Shown one piece after another: positions 1-11,490 of a DNA stretch of 64,000 bases (position 1 is its first letter; every line of letters begins with the position of its first letter). A program made the translations under genes and the position numbers. Source of the DNA: Gremmenia infestans (lineage: Eukaryota > Ascomycota > Leotiomycetes > Helotiales > Hamatocanthoscyphaceae). The notes beneath the pieces were generated by a model that saw only the letters and a program-made list of their open reading frames with translations, was not told the DNA's origin and made no database searches. The stretch covers positions 62,001 through 126,000 of the forward strand of contig JAFEVB010000044.1 of assembly GCA_032629725.1 (NCBI GenBank). The letters are read 5' to 3'.

Positions 1-1
1 C

Positions 2-511
2 GTCGCACGTCCCGTATTTCTCAACGTAACAGCATCGGCGCACACCCCCGCCAACCTCTTCTGGAAATACGCAGACGCAAGCATCATATGCCCCGATGAG
101 ACCACGCAATTAACATCCTGGCTCTCCGGCAATATCACAACCGGTTCCTTCTTCAGCCTTGCCCAGAATCCCGGCGGCGGACTGGCGGACCGCTCGCGAA
201 TGGAACTCAGATCTGTATCGCGCCGCCCCCGTATCGGTGGGGAGAAGATATTCGCAGTGTGCTCTGTTTCCGGCGGGTCGGGCGCGAAGAACAAAACATT
301 GTCATCTTCCGCAGCGTCTTCCTCTTCTTCGGCGGGCGCCTTTTCGTTCTCGTTCAAAGAATTCTTTTTGATCGGTTGTTGTCCTATGCGTCGTACGAGT
401 CGCAATGTCACATCGCCATTCGGCATAAACGTCAGGGTTTCGCTTTCCATCACGGCGGCCCGTTTTTTTTTATCTCTCCCGTTTTCAATATTTTTACTGC
501 CTGAATATTAG
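2..511 (+). CDS. 3' part of an open reading frame, product unrecognised (partial)
   Basis: One frame stays open from the window edge to a TAG at 509-511, about 169 residues, so it could be the 3' exon of a gene starting outside the window. The first ~60 residues look protein-like, with N-glycosylation-type sites (NVT, NIT). The middle is Ser-rich, and the last ~35 residues, encoded over a T-rich run, look more like untranslated sequence read through. I recognise no family or motif. The true gene may end earlier through an intron, or the frame may be chance. Low confidence. Confidence 0.3.
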   Translation, partial: VARPVFLNVTASAHTPANLFWKYADASIICPDETTQLTSWLSGNITTGSFFSLAQNPGGGLADRSRMELRSVSRRPRIGGEKIFAVCSVSGGSGAKNKTLSSSAASSSSSAGAFSFSFKEFFLIGCCPMRRTSRNVTSPFGINVRVSLSITAARFFLSLPFSIFLLPEY

Positions 512-1371
512 CCTGTATTTCATGCTTCATTCGTCTCCTCAAGTTCCGTACTTACCGACTCAAGAACTCCCAATACGCCAACGCTTAAAAACACTTTTCG
601 GACCAGAAAACAATTAAAGAAGAAAAGGAAGAAAGGAAGAAAGACAAGCTGTAGGAGAATAAGAATTAACTGGAGTCACGTTTCGAACCGCCAGGCGAGG
701 TAGGATCTGATGTGCTGTACATAGCGCAAACCGGGCCAATTGGGTGAAGTTATTCGCAGCTCCTGCAGCTGGCGCTAAACTTCATATGGGGGTTGGGAAG
801 CCATGCATGAGCTTTTTGCGATTGGGCTCCTGTGGTACGAGCAAGGACCTCGAAATTTCCAGCCACCGCATTTTATTTTTGAAGCTTTGCGATCCGACAT
901 ACCGGTGTGACGTACGAAGTACTAATAAGGCGATGGAATCAATTGTTTTTCGGGAATGCAGGGATGAGAAAGAGACTACTGCCTTCAGTGTGGAGAAACG
1001 GGAGGATTGGTAAGGATGAGGCTCGCAAGAATACTTCGGTAAGTGTTAGTCGGTCAGCTTCTGACTCTCGAGCGTCAGATTCCGTTTCTTTTGTTTCTAT
1101 CTAAACCAAGGTGTATACGACTTTATGAGTTTGGGTTGCGACGTAGGCTATTTTCCCTCTTGGTTAGTGGCTATAATTGATAGCCGTATGTACCAAGGTG
1201 CAGCTACAAGTACCCCAAGGAACTTTCCCCAGAAAGGAATTCAAGTTCTGGAAAGACCGCAGTATATCTTCTCAGAACGGACCGTTCAAATTGATCACGC
1301 GCATCCTACCGTTGGGTTCAATGACCTAGTTCAGCACAAACCGTGCGGTTCCAGTATGTTGTTCTTGTTCT
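512..1371. other. intergenic region
   Basis: I see no supportable gene. It holds a purine-rich A/G stretch at about 613-650 and short frames without recognisable content. It should contain the 3' flanks of the frame ending at 511 and of the minus-strand gene ending at 1372. Confidence 0.5.
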
Positions 1372-3472
1372 TCACCCCCGCGTAATGTAGTCAGCTTTCA
1401 CACAGATAGGATCCCAAAGTGTCGTCTCATCCTGCTGCCATCCCCGTCCCCGACCTGGACCTCCATCCGTCCGATTCCGTGGGAAGTCTGGCAGCCTGCC
1501 GTAAGGATATGGGGGCGGATACGGGTAGCCATGCCCAGGACCGTGTGGTGGAGGATATCTCCCCCCAGGAAAACGACCCATGTTGACCAATGGCCACATT
1601 GGAATGTAGCATTTCTCATCCAAACCACACTTTTTCTCACAGCGAGTCCATTCGCCAGCCCAACCCAGCCATGCCATCAACTCTTCTACACCTTGTGTCC
1701 AGCGTATGAATTCAGCTTCCAGGCTTTCAGAGATAGGCGCTGGGCGTGAGATGGTTGATGGAGCATTGAACTTAGCTTGCCAAAGCCCTTCTACTGACAA
1801 GCCGACATCGACGAGAATAGTACAGATCCCACCAAGACTCTCTTCCACAGCCCATTTCATTGTCCATTCTTCCGGACCAAGATCAAATCCCTCTTCTGGG
1901 TCAAGTAGGCGCGTGTATTGGAATTGACAGCGAGAATAGGTTTTCCTGAAAAGGTATGATTCTCTCGTCCATATAGCTTCGTCCGCGTCTTCTTCTGGAT
2001 ACTCGAGGAATGGGAGAAGAAAATCATGTGTTTGCTGTCGAATTGAAGCCAACCAGTCCATCAACGCTGTTTGATTGCTTTTTGGCAATTGCTCATGCTT
2101 ATGTAAAGATTTGAGGAGGATATGTAGACGGCCGGCGTAAACCGAAACGATTTCATTCGTCATGACATTCCAATCGATACCACTGCATTTGGCAGGTGAT
2201 GGAGAGAGAAGATCCCTCAGTACTCTTTCGGAGTTATTTCTCATGAAAGCTGCTTCCGGGCCAGTAACACCATCAAGTGCATGCGATCTGCGTCTCCGAG
2301 TCAATGCTTTCAACGCTTCGAATCTTGAATCATTCTTGGTAGGACCAGCCCAGTACCCATCCGTCGTCAAATTGAGCACCTTTCGCTCCTCTTTGGCACG
2401 CGATAGAGCCTGATTTGAAAACTCTGGAGAGTAATAGCTCAAAAATCCGCAACTAAGAGGCTTGACCCGCACCTCGCCAGTGCTCGGCCCATCTCCCGTA
2501 GAACCATAATGATCCACGCCGCTCACGAACCAAAACCAAAGCTTGCTGGAAAGAAAGGGTTCTTGCTGCCACTGATCATCATAAGGAGGTAATGGGGCAG
2601 TCGATGGCTCCAGGGAGCTGTCTGTGCGAGTAGGCAACGGCGGGAGTGGGTAGTAAGAAGTGGGGTCCGAGTTGATAGTAGGTTGCTCGCGCAAAGCATG
2701 CTCCTCATCATCTTTTGGCGGTAGAAGAGGAGTTGTGACATTCAGGTGAGAGATGAGACGCAGCGAGGGACTCGTAAAGTCACACCAAATCATCTCAAAC
2801 CCTGCATTCATTCTCACAACCCCCTCATATCCCCAGCCAGGGCCACCCAGACCTTCTTTGCGAAACCAATCGCAAATTCCACTGGCACGAGCGTATTCCT
2901 CCCATAAAAACTGGAACCCTCCATGTTCTGGCCTCGGTGGGCCGGTCAAGTTACCCCATATGTGCAGCATCTGTGTATCCATCTGACCCGTGCCAAATAG
3001 GGTGGCTGACTCGCCATCGAAGTATACGCATTTGACTGGCCGTGTAGTTTGATATGTGAGCATATGGGACTTCCGACTCCCGCCCATGATCCCGTATGCC
3101 ATTCCTCTATCAAGCTGTCAATATTGAATCTGTGTCTTCGGCTTAGGAGACCTGCATGTCAAATGCTACCCATTCTGGACTTGGCGGTACATCTGCATCC
3201 ATTCGGCCATGGTACAGCTTCGTTAGAGGGGCAATCTCGCAGGGCACAAGACTGTGGCCGTGTGGGAAAAATGTATTCGACCATTGCTGAAGTAGCCCGT
3301 ACGCCGATGCGAAATAGTGAGGTGCTGAAGAAGAGAAATTGAGATTCCAAGAGCTGCTTGTTGCTGTTGTGGAGGCGTCTTGAAGGAGAGGTTGCTGCTG
3401 GAGCGAACTCGCGAATGGAAGACTAAAGAGAAACTGAAAAGCAACATTCACATTCTTGTTGACAATCTTCAT
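1372..3472 (-). CDS. secreted fungal protein of unknown function (about 681 aa)
   Basis: Two exons are proposed, 3472-3170 and 3114-1372, with a 55-bp intron. The start is the ATG at 3472, which opens a Lys-then-hydrophobic signal peptide (MKIVNKN...FLFSLPFASS); codons upstream in frame contain no ATG. A landmark just after the intron is a stretch containing MAYGIMGGSRKSHML and YFDGESATL, the pattern of a widespread filamentous-fungal family of unknown function known to me only as hypothetical proteins. A Trp- and Cys-containing body follows, with several N-x-S/T sites. The C-terminus is Pro/Gly/Tyr-rich (PPPHGPGHG, YPYPPPYPYG). The intron boundary is uncertain: the GTAGCA donor gives 55 bp, while a GTCTCC donor with the same acceptor gives an implausible 37 bp. 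Secretion is inferred and the biochemical role is unknown. Confidence 0.75.
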
Positions 3473-3950
3473 CTTGAAGCGAACAGACTCCACGCCTCTG
3501 TGGAAATTGTAAAGAATCCATAAGACTTACCTAGTGTTGTCCGATGTTATCAGCCTTGTTGATAATTCGAAGTCGCCGCGTCAGCTTCGATAAGAGTGCA
3601 AGGGGCTGAGGCGCGTGTTTAGCCCAAATCTAAATGCACACCTGACGTGGAGGAAGCATCTCATCTACCTGCACATTCTATATTTCTCCCCAATTTCTGA
3701 TCCTCCATAACACTTAGCAAGCTGACGAACTTGTTGCCATAAACGACGAAATGTCTGGAAAGTTTTATCCTGCACGATGGTTTCACAGCGTCTCAGATAG
3801 TCTCCGCTGCCCAGGAAACACAGTGCTTCCACCATTGCAATATCTCAAGAACAGTGCTCTTCTAGGTATCGTTCATATATTTTTCCATCTTTACGCACAG
3901 ATTCCGATGTTCCTATTATCTGTTGTCTGATAAAATTCCAAAGTCCTGAT
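3473..3950. other. intergenic region
   Basis: This separates two minus-strand genes and should hold the promoter of the secreted protein (start 3472) and the 3' flank of the dienelactone hydrolase (stop at 3951). I see no further gene. Confidence 0.5.
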
Positions 3951-4778
3951 CTAGTGCAAAAACTCATTGAACCAAGACACAGTCGCGTTCTTCGCTCTCT
4001 CCAGTCCAGCTTTCTGCTCCGCGTTGTTTGGATCACCCTTCACAGCAAATCCATGCACGAGACCTGGATAGTAGTCATACTGGTATGGTATACCCAAACC
4101 CGGAATGACCTTGTTGCAATACTCCTTCAGCTCTGGCGTCAATTGAGGGTCTGTCTCAGGAGCCAGAATCTGTGTCGGCACAGACAGCGTATCGATCTCG
4201 CTTTTAACGAGCAGCGATGGGTGTCCAACCGAGATGGCGTCGATGAGATTGTTGCCCTTGGCTCCGAGCTGGAAAGATGCCCATCCACCGAAGCAATATC
4301 CCGCAGCGCCTATTTTCTTGTATTGCGACTTCAAAGCTCTGGCGCAGGCGAAGATCTCGGGGCCACGGATCTCTTTGGAGTTGCGGCCCATGAAGCCTGG
4401 CATATCGAGTCTTTTCAGCGCTTCGGCATCCCCTGTGTTCATGGCGGACTCGAGAAGATTTTCGTCAACGACTTCGCCGCCAAAGCTATGCATGCGATTG
4501 ATTAGTTTTCCGCTCCCAGAGTGTATAGGTACAGACGTCAAGAACGACGGGATATCTTACAAATCTACAAGGTAGACGGTGGCATTAACTTCTTTAGCAA
4601 AGTGGTCTGCCAAAATACGGAGGTTGTTAAACGTCCAGCCAAATACATCATGAATCATCAAGATCGCGACATCCTTGTTCGAGCCGGTGATGTAGGTTTT
4701 GTTCTTATCGAGGGTACCTTCTGAGCCAATTGGCTTTCCGTCCCATTTGAAGCCTGATTTGCAACAATCGAATGACAT
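3951..4778 (-). CDS. dienelactone hydrolase family protein (250 aa)
   Basis: Two exons, 4778-4561 and 4485-3951, are joined across a 75-bp intron (GTAAGA donor, CATAG acceptor). The join restores the family motif LVDFFGGEVVDE, which strongly supports it. The alpha/beta-hydrolase landmarks are visible: IHDVFGW near residue 45, the nucleophile-elbow Cys in GYCFGG, the acidic residue in APETD and the His in LVHGF. Length (250 aa) is normal. Members hydrolyse dienelactones or related lactones and esters, and many fungal copies have no assigned substrate. No signal peptide is seen, so a cytosolic enzyme is expected. The neighbours give no pathway context. Confidence 0.93.
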
Positions 4779-5872
4779 CCTGGCGGCTGAGTTGAAGTGG
4801 ATGTAAATTTGGAATTTTGGCGGGTTTCAAGATCAAACAAGAAAGATGGACGGAGGGTAAAGTTTTTTAAGCTCTAGATTAGAGATTTCATGCACTCATT
4901 CACTCACTCATTCGTTCCATTAGCGTCCTGTTTGAGCCGAAGACGATGGAGGACGGCGCTAGCTACTAGCGGAAAGTTGAGTGAGTGTGTCTTATAGATA
5001 TGGCAATATGTCCCGGTGATGAAAGATTTCTTGATAATAAAAGGATAGCATCATTAAGGACCTAAAACAATACACTAATCCGGGGATACTTCCTTCAATT
5101 CTTAAATCCGGCCATCTGACCAATTGACTGGAGTAGAAGGTAACAAGCCGGGCCGACAGCGAATCATACTAGTCCGTGTTCTTAACCAGGCGCGGGGAAA
5201 CAGGATATCCACACGGGCGGCTGCATGCTTTATACCTAGTCAAGCGGGCATTATACCTGCACTCGTATTCCAGTGTTCCCCGATAAGCATTGCAAGATCT
5301 TTAGAGTTGACTGCAAGTGCCGAGTTATGATCAAATCATTTGATATAGATTATAAACCTAAACGTTTCTTCTCGAATCCAAGACCGAGGATCTTTCACGT
5401 TTACCGAGCATCATAACTCACCTTCACCATCGCACGTGCTATAGTAGATAGTGTTTCTTCTTTTTATATACGGAAACTTTGAACTAAAAGAAAGTCTAGT
5501 AAGCCGAATTTAACTCTGTAAGTTAGTTATGAAACTTAGGAAGTATAATACAGCCCTTTATGGAGTTTTTGGAAGATCACAGCAAATACGGCCCCGGAAA
5601 TACAGCACATTCTCATGGGTTATTAAATTTTGTAACAGTCTATGAGCGAGGAAGATTTATGTATAACCCATAATTAGTATGATATTTCTAAAATACTAAA
5701 ATTATTACACCTGTATAATTCCTTTCAGCCTCGTTAGCGCGGCTGTCATTTCATCCTTGATTCCAACCTAAGGCCGCCAACATATAGCTTCAAAACATAC
5801 GATTTGATTCCATCATCACTCAACAACCAACCTACTCACTCCACCCCCCAAAAACCTCACATCAACATCGCA
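4779..5872. other. intergenic region
   Basis: It contains the upstream side of both flanking genes, which diverge. A short imperfect CTCA/ATTC tandem lies at about 4891-4918, and the stretch 5330-5720 is AT-rich. I see no gene. Confidence 0.5.
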
Positions 5873-6696
5873 ATGGGCAACGCCTCTTCAAAAGCCGCCT
5901 CGAAAGCAGCCTCGGTATCAAAAGCTACCACAAAAACAGCCCGCAAATACCCAACTCGCTCTCCCACATCAACATCCAGCACTCCATCCGCACAACCAAT
6001 TCGTTCTTCTCCTTCACCTACTGCTACAAACTTAGGGCCGCAAGCACATCCGGAGCCAAAAGCGACATCTACACGAGACCGAGGTAATTGCACTCTCCTC
6101 TTTCCTCTTCTCTTCTCTTCTCTTCTCTTTTCTTTTCTCTTATCCACAGCACCCCATCCATTCCTCTCTACGGAATAGCCAAAGCTAACCTACATACCAA
6201 TCAACTAGCCATAAACCGCGATGCCTCAGACCCGGATTTTGCAGCGCGCCTCCAGCAACTCGGTCCCGTGCAACCAAACCCGACCTATTCTGCCTCCTCA
6301 ACCTTCCACTCTCCCTCTCCCCCTCCCAATACATCCACCAACACCAACCCCACTACCTCCTCCGCCTCCTCCCACGCATCAGCATCACCAATTCCCCAAT
6401 TCCGCCCCTCCTCGTCTGCACCCTCGCAATCCATCTTCCCCCAAGCGAGCCAAAACCCAGCAGTCAGCCTTCTAACAGCGCGGTACCGACTAGCAGAAGA
6501 GGCGGACAGGGAATTCGAGAGTATAGGCCGTAGGGGCGCGAGGGGCAGGAGCTTTCTGGATGTCGTTACTTTGAGGCAGGTGCTTGTGTTGAGGGAGAGG
6601 GGCGTGGCGGAGGGGGAGATCGAGAAGAGCTTGGAGTTGAGGGGGGGGACTGTGGGGCGGTTGGGGGGCAGGGGGGTTGTTTGTGCTACGGGGTGA
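5873..6696 (+). CDS. HTH-domain-like protein with predicted N-myristoylation site (232 aa)
   Basis: Exons are 5873-6083 and 6209-6696, with an intron of 125 bp (GTAATT donor, CTAACC branch, CTAG acceptor) whose polypyrimidine tract is a TCTTC repeat. The start ATG gives MGNASSK, a good N-myristoylation context. Residues 5-75 are Ala/Ser/Thr/Pro-rich, and the middle is a Ser/Pro-rich linker. The C-terminal part is the recognisable block: a helix around AREFESIGRRG-like residues, then FLDVVTLRQVLVLRERG and a short helix ending in TVGRLG. Similar fungal proteins are annotated as HTH-domain proteins. Binding of DNA is not shown; a membrane- or mitochondria-associated role is equally possible. Confidence 0.8.
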
Positions 6697-6961
6697 GGGA
6701 TGGGATGTGATGTGTTTGTGGTATAAAGGCATAGGTGGGTGGATGTATATATTTGGGTGGAGTTATAGTGGTTGGGATTTTCAGAGAGGATGAACTTGGA
6801 GTTGAGCATTGGCGGTCGTGGTGGTGATGTTACCTTTACTCTATGGACTATGGACTGTGGATAAATACGATGCCAGCTCGCTCGCTCGCCCGCTCAACAG
6901 GCCGACAAAACACCATAAATGCAATTCCCGAGAAAAAGGTATCCAAGTTCGCCACTACTCC

Positions 6962-8276
6962 TCACCAAGCCGAGTGCCCACCGTCCATTTTCAAATCCGC
7001 ACCCGTCATGAAACTCGACGCATCACTGATCAAGAAAACCGCAGCTCCACGATACTCCTCTGGCGCACTCAACCTCCCCAGCATGTTCTGTTTCGGCCAA
7101 TTCTCTCTCCGATCCGGGAATTTTTCAAACAGCGCTTCCACCATGGCCGTCACGATGTAGCCGGGCGAAATGGTGTTGACTCGGATTCCGTATTCGCCCC
7201 ATTCGCTAGCTAGGTTGCGACCGAGTTGGAGGACTGCTGCTTTGGAGGCGTTGTAGGCGGGACAGATAAGTCCCTTTGTGGTGTATTAGCTAGTGTGCTA
7301 TTATGCTATGATATGATATCTAGGAAATACCCATTCGAGCGAGAAAGAAAGAAAAGGGAAGAGAAGAGAAAGGAAAAAGGCAGCTCGAGAAGAGAAGAGA
7401 AAACATACCCTATTAGCAATACTCCCACTCATACTCCCAATCATAACAATACTCCCCTTATTCCCATACCTAACCATCTGCCTCGCCACCGCCTGGCACG
7501 TCATAAAACACCCCGTCACATTAACGCTCATCATCTCGTCGCAGTCCGCCGCCGTGTACTCCAGCGCTGGCGTCTCCTGCTGAATCCCCGCCGCTGCAAT
7601 CAGCCCATCCATCCTCCCGTGCGCATCGGCAATCTCGCCCACGATGCCATTCATCTGCTCCACATTCCGCACATCAATGCGTCTATAATGCAAGCTTGTG
7701 CCGAGCTCGTCGCTGGCACGCTTTTGCACGCGCTGGAAATCCGGGGAGGGCGTCTCGAGGCGGTCGAGTGCGTAGACTATTTGGTAGTTCAACGCTTGTT
7801 AGTTGAAGTGTTTCTGTTTTTTCGTCGAGTCTGGGTTTCATGTGATGGTTGATGATATTCTCTAATTGATCAAGAGGACTAAGGAAATAATCAATCACGG
7901 AATATGTAGACATACCAGTAGCACCGCCTTCCAACAGCGCCTCAGCGCATACCAATCCCAACCCACGACCTGCTCCCGAGACAAGCACGACTTTATCCAC
8001 CAAGTTGAATTCGGGCAGGCGCTTGGTGGTCCCTAGATATGTGGGTGCTGGTCCGTTTTCTTTTGCGAGAGCTGCGGCTTCTGCGTTTGGTGGTGAGGGG
8101 GGGTCTCTGGTTCCAGATTTTGGTCCTGATCCGGATTTAGAGGCAGAGGCATGCTGGAGGGGTTGGGAGGTTGAGAATGCTGCGAGGTGAGGACGGGTGA
8201 TGCTTGGTGTTTGTTTCGGGGTGGTTTTAAGGAGCGTGCGGGATGTGCGAGGGAGGGTTTTACGGAGGGTGTTCAT
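6962..8276 (-). CDS. short-chain dehydrogenase/reductase, mitochondrial type (arabinitol 2-dehydrogenase-like, 346 aa)
   Basis: Three exons are phase-consistent: 8276-7916, 7776-7409 and 7273-6962, with introns of 139 and 135 bp. The N-terminus (MNTLRKTLPRTSRTLLKT...) is rich in Arg/Thr/Ser and free of acids, typical of a mitochondrial presequence. The classical SDR features follow: the VSGAGRGLG nucleotide-binding motif, the AAAGIQ strand, the catalytic Ser region IGSMSGS, YNASK with the catalytic Tyr and Lys, and SPGYI. The C-terminus ends MDGGHSAW. This layout resembles fungal D-arabinitol 2-dehydrogenase and other polyol/L-xylulose SDRs; the substrate is inferred only. Both introns carry TCTTC-type tracts (A/G-rich on the plus strand, about 7338-7400). 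Confidence 0.9.
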
Positions 8277-9666
8277 GGTGAAGGCTAGTGAGGTTATGTT
8301 TACGAAAGAGAAATTTAAGTTATGCTCAGTGCATAAGAAGGTAGAGGGAGAGGGAAAGATATTCGTAGAGTGTATGGATGGATGTAAGGAGGGGATTTTG
8401 GGGTTTTAATAAAGAGCAGAGCAGGGAAATGTAATGCAATGTGAATAGGGAGGGGGGAAGGGTACAGGAAAGAGATTCTAAACCTTTTCGTCATGGTTTT
8501 GAGGGGCCTGATGATCTTTATGTACCTATATACTAGGTATGCGGGCATGGAATGTAACAAGAAGCAAGGCAAGCTCTCGGGTTACCCCTTTCAAGCAATC
8601 AATGCTTAATTCCTCCTCCATCACAGTAGAAGTTTGAGCGCGTGTGCATCTCCCCGGTACCTTAGCTTTATATTTCCTTCTTGGCTCTGCGGGTAGCATA
8701 CAAGCTACTTTATAGTTTCAAAAACTGGGGATCGAAAGAAATTCCTGTCGATTAAAGATTGTTTAAGAGTATATAGGCCGTGTTTAAAGGCCTGTCTTTT
8801 TTGTTTAAAGCTCTAGTTTATATCACATTCTTTTTAGATTACATCTTTTAGGATTCTGATTCATCGAATTTGACTTTCTCTCCAAGGTACGGTATGATAG
8901 AAAGTGCGGGGTCGCCAAATCAACATCCCAGCCCCAGCCCCAGCCCCACCCCCACCCCGCTATGGTCTATGTTGAAGTTGGATACCTCTCAACAGTTTTA
9001 TATTATATTATGCAGGTAGGTCTGTTGAATTATGCACAAGAATTTGAGTTTTCATGCATTACAATCAATAACATGCTGTGCGATGGCGGATATAACGTCA
9101 AAATTGAGGTCAAAAACTCCATATTTCATACCTTAGGTAAGCTTCTCCGCATTCTTCGGATTGCCTAATTAGGTAATCCGAGCGTAGCGCCCCGAAAAAC
9201 CCACAATCGGATTTAGTCTTTCAACTACAGCTAAATGCATTGAATTATTGAACCTTGTTCATTGCTCTTGTTGATTGCCAAAGGGGAAGGTTTTACGAGT
9301 GAGAAAACCTACTATTAGTCAGACTTGGTTGTATTTGGGCGGCCATCTATATCGGATGGATGAGAGGACTATCACGGGGTCCCGTCTCTTCTACCCCTTT
9401 CTGACTACTAAATACTTCCATAATCCAATGTATTAGGTGATTTTAATGCTTCAACAAGTGTAGCTTAGAAACACGAATGGATCTAACATGTTATATATCA
9501 AGCAGTGGTAATTCAAACCGAACAATCTAGTGCAGCCAATCGGCATGCGGCTACGCATAAAGTACCCCGGTATTTCCGAAAACAGGCAGCAGACGACGAC
9601 ATTCTTTACTCCTACGACCATCATATTTCAAGTTGGAATCCCACTTGCTCTAGGTATAAGCTAACG
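8277..9666. other. intergenic region with a C-rich tract
   Basis: No gene is seen. A cytosine-rich tandem of CCCCAG then CCCCCA units occupies 8927-8958. The region is the shared upstream side of the minus-strand dehydrogenase and the plus-strand F-box gene. Confidence 0.5.
8927..8958. repeat. C-rich simple repeat (CCCCAG/CCCCCA units)
   Basis: About five back-to-back copies of a 6-base C-rich unit. On the minus strand it is a run of G4 blocks spaced by one or two bases, so it could fold as a G-quadruplex. Confidence 0.75.
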
Positions 9667-11490
9667 ATGAGAATTTGGCTTTTCTGTCCCTTGTGTGGTA
9701 TTTCAACGGGAAGGCTTTCAACAGACACCTTGCAGTCAACGAGGGAAAACTACCTGAGATGGCGGCAAGAAATTCGTTTCAGTAAGTCGGACTTATCATG
9801 TACCACAAGCTTTATTCGACGAAGAGCGGATTTCTGCTCACACCTACTTCGTTTTCAAAGTCTCATCCGTTGAAAAGGAATCGACATCCTTTGTCACAGG
9901 AATTGGATATTTACCCCGCCGAGGTCCCGGACACGTCCCCCTCAATCCAGAAGAAAGATACACCCAGTACGGCGTTGCCTTCGAACATTTAGATCCATGT
10001 TACCCTGGTGAGCCACGTCGCACAACTTCAAATTTCCCACTACACGCTGCGTGCTGGAGTATTCTTTGCACGCGACTGCCTACCGCCAATGCCTCGGAGA
10101 TAGCCGAATATCTGTTTCGTATATTCGTATCTACTGTACGGGATGAACAAGGCCACCGTTCTCTATTCCAGGACTGGAGTCCGCCCAACGATCCCCAGCT
10201 ACGGCGCTATGGTTTCGGGGACTTCTGTTATGCGGATCCGGGGCTTGCTTTGGATGTCCCAACCATGGTAGAGAAGGTTGATCTCCAAATGCACGCCTAC
10301 GAGTCTACGTCTATGTCTATAATTACATATACTGGCAATAGCAGCGGGAATATCTTCTCTCAGCTCCCATCTGAAATTTTACAAGAGATCGTAGTATACC
10401 TGCCCACAAAAGGAGTTACCGCCCTCCGCATATCGTCAAAAGTCCTCGCTCAAGCCCTCGCTCTGAATAGCCTGACGCAGCAATTCTGGCGCAGTAGATT
10501 CTCGCCAGATTTCGAATTGGGCTTCGCGTATTCCCTGCTCGTGAAGCTGCATTCTCAAGCGCCAGTGGACTGGCGATCTTGGTATTTCTATATCAAGAAT
10601 GCCCTAAGCAGCTTCTCCTCAAATGATGGCTCTCCTTCTAGTACGAATTCGAATGTCGCCTTCTCTTCGCTTCGGAATAGGAAACGCATTTGGGATATGC
10701 TTGGACCCCTTGTGCGGATTATTCAACTTTTGTGTGACAGAGGGGGTCTCCAAGGACAGCGGATTTCGTGGGATGATGGTCTGGCGTTGGGGACTATGAT
10801 TGGGGGGTTGCATGTTGAAATGGGCGCGAAAGCTATGTATACTGGGGAGATGGATCAGGATTGTGGTGGGGATATACGGAATAACACATTCGCTCGACCC
10901 ACCTGTAACGAACTCGAGATCCGGGGCCTTTGCTTCCCGATTCCATGCCAAGGTGGAAGTAACAGTTTTCATCTAGGGATATCCTTAATGCCCTTCTGCG
11001 GCCGGGACTATGTTTCTGGACTCCGTGTGGTGGAAGCTAGAAAAAGCACTGACTTGGGATTGGTCTTGGAAAGGACGGAAACACAGCTGGAGCTTGCACC
11101 AGGCGACGAGATTCAGCGGTTGGAAGTCTTGTTAGCTGTTAGGGGCGTAGTGGGATTATGCTTCGTGATATCCCGTCAGTCGGGACTGGAATCACGGCAT
11201 CTAGTTGGGGAGAACTGTGTCTTTGAAGATTATACAGAATTGGTCAGCCTGTCTGCAAAGGCTGGAAAACGCATTTGTGGGCTTGGTTTTGGATTTGATG
11301 TATGTTTCTATTCTTTCTTTTCCCCTCTCTTTCTTGTTCGAGGTTTTGGTATAAGGAAGCCATTCTTGCCTGGCTTATAACTTGGGAGTATGCAATGGTG
11401 CTGATAGTAAGATAGGCTTGCAAGGTGGTTTCTGTTGGGCTTGTTGAATGCGATTCAGCGGTCCTTGGACCATCAATGTCCACCACCTGA
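9667..11490 (+). CDS. F-box domain protein (542 aa)
   Basis: I join exons 9667-9781, 9861-11299 and 11416-11490; the phases agree and give 542 residues. The first ATG in the frame (9667) yields MRIWLFCPLCGIS, with a Cys-x2-Cys pair and then LRWRQEIR, an N-terminal style seen in fungal F-box proteins. Residues around 215-265 are the F-box: LPSEILQEIVVYLP, RISSKVLA, then FWRSRF. The C-terminal half is a beta-rich region (GLGFGFD). The last exon is only 75 bp and completes GFDACKVVSVGLVE. F-box proteins bind Skp1 and bring targets to an SCF ubiquitin ligase; the target is unknown. The first intron (79 bp, GTAAGT donor) is the least certain join. Confidence 0.82.

Noticed and set aside
9505..9666. 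Upstream extension of the F-box frame
   Set aside because: It starts only at a GTG and has no Met before 9667; the residues look like leader sequence.
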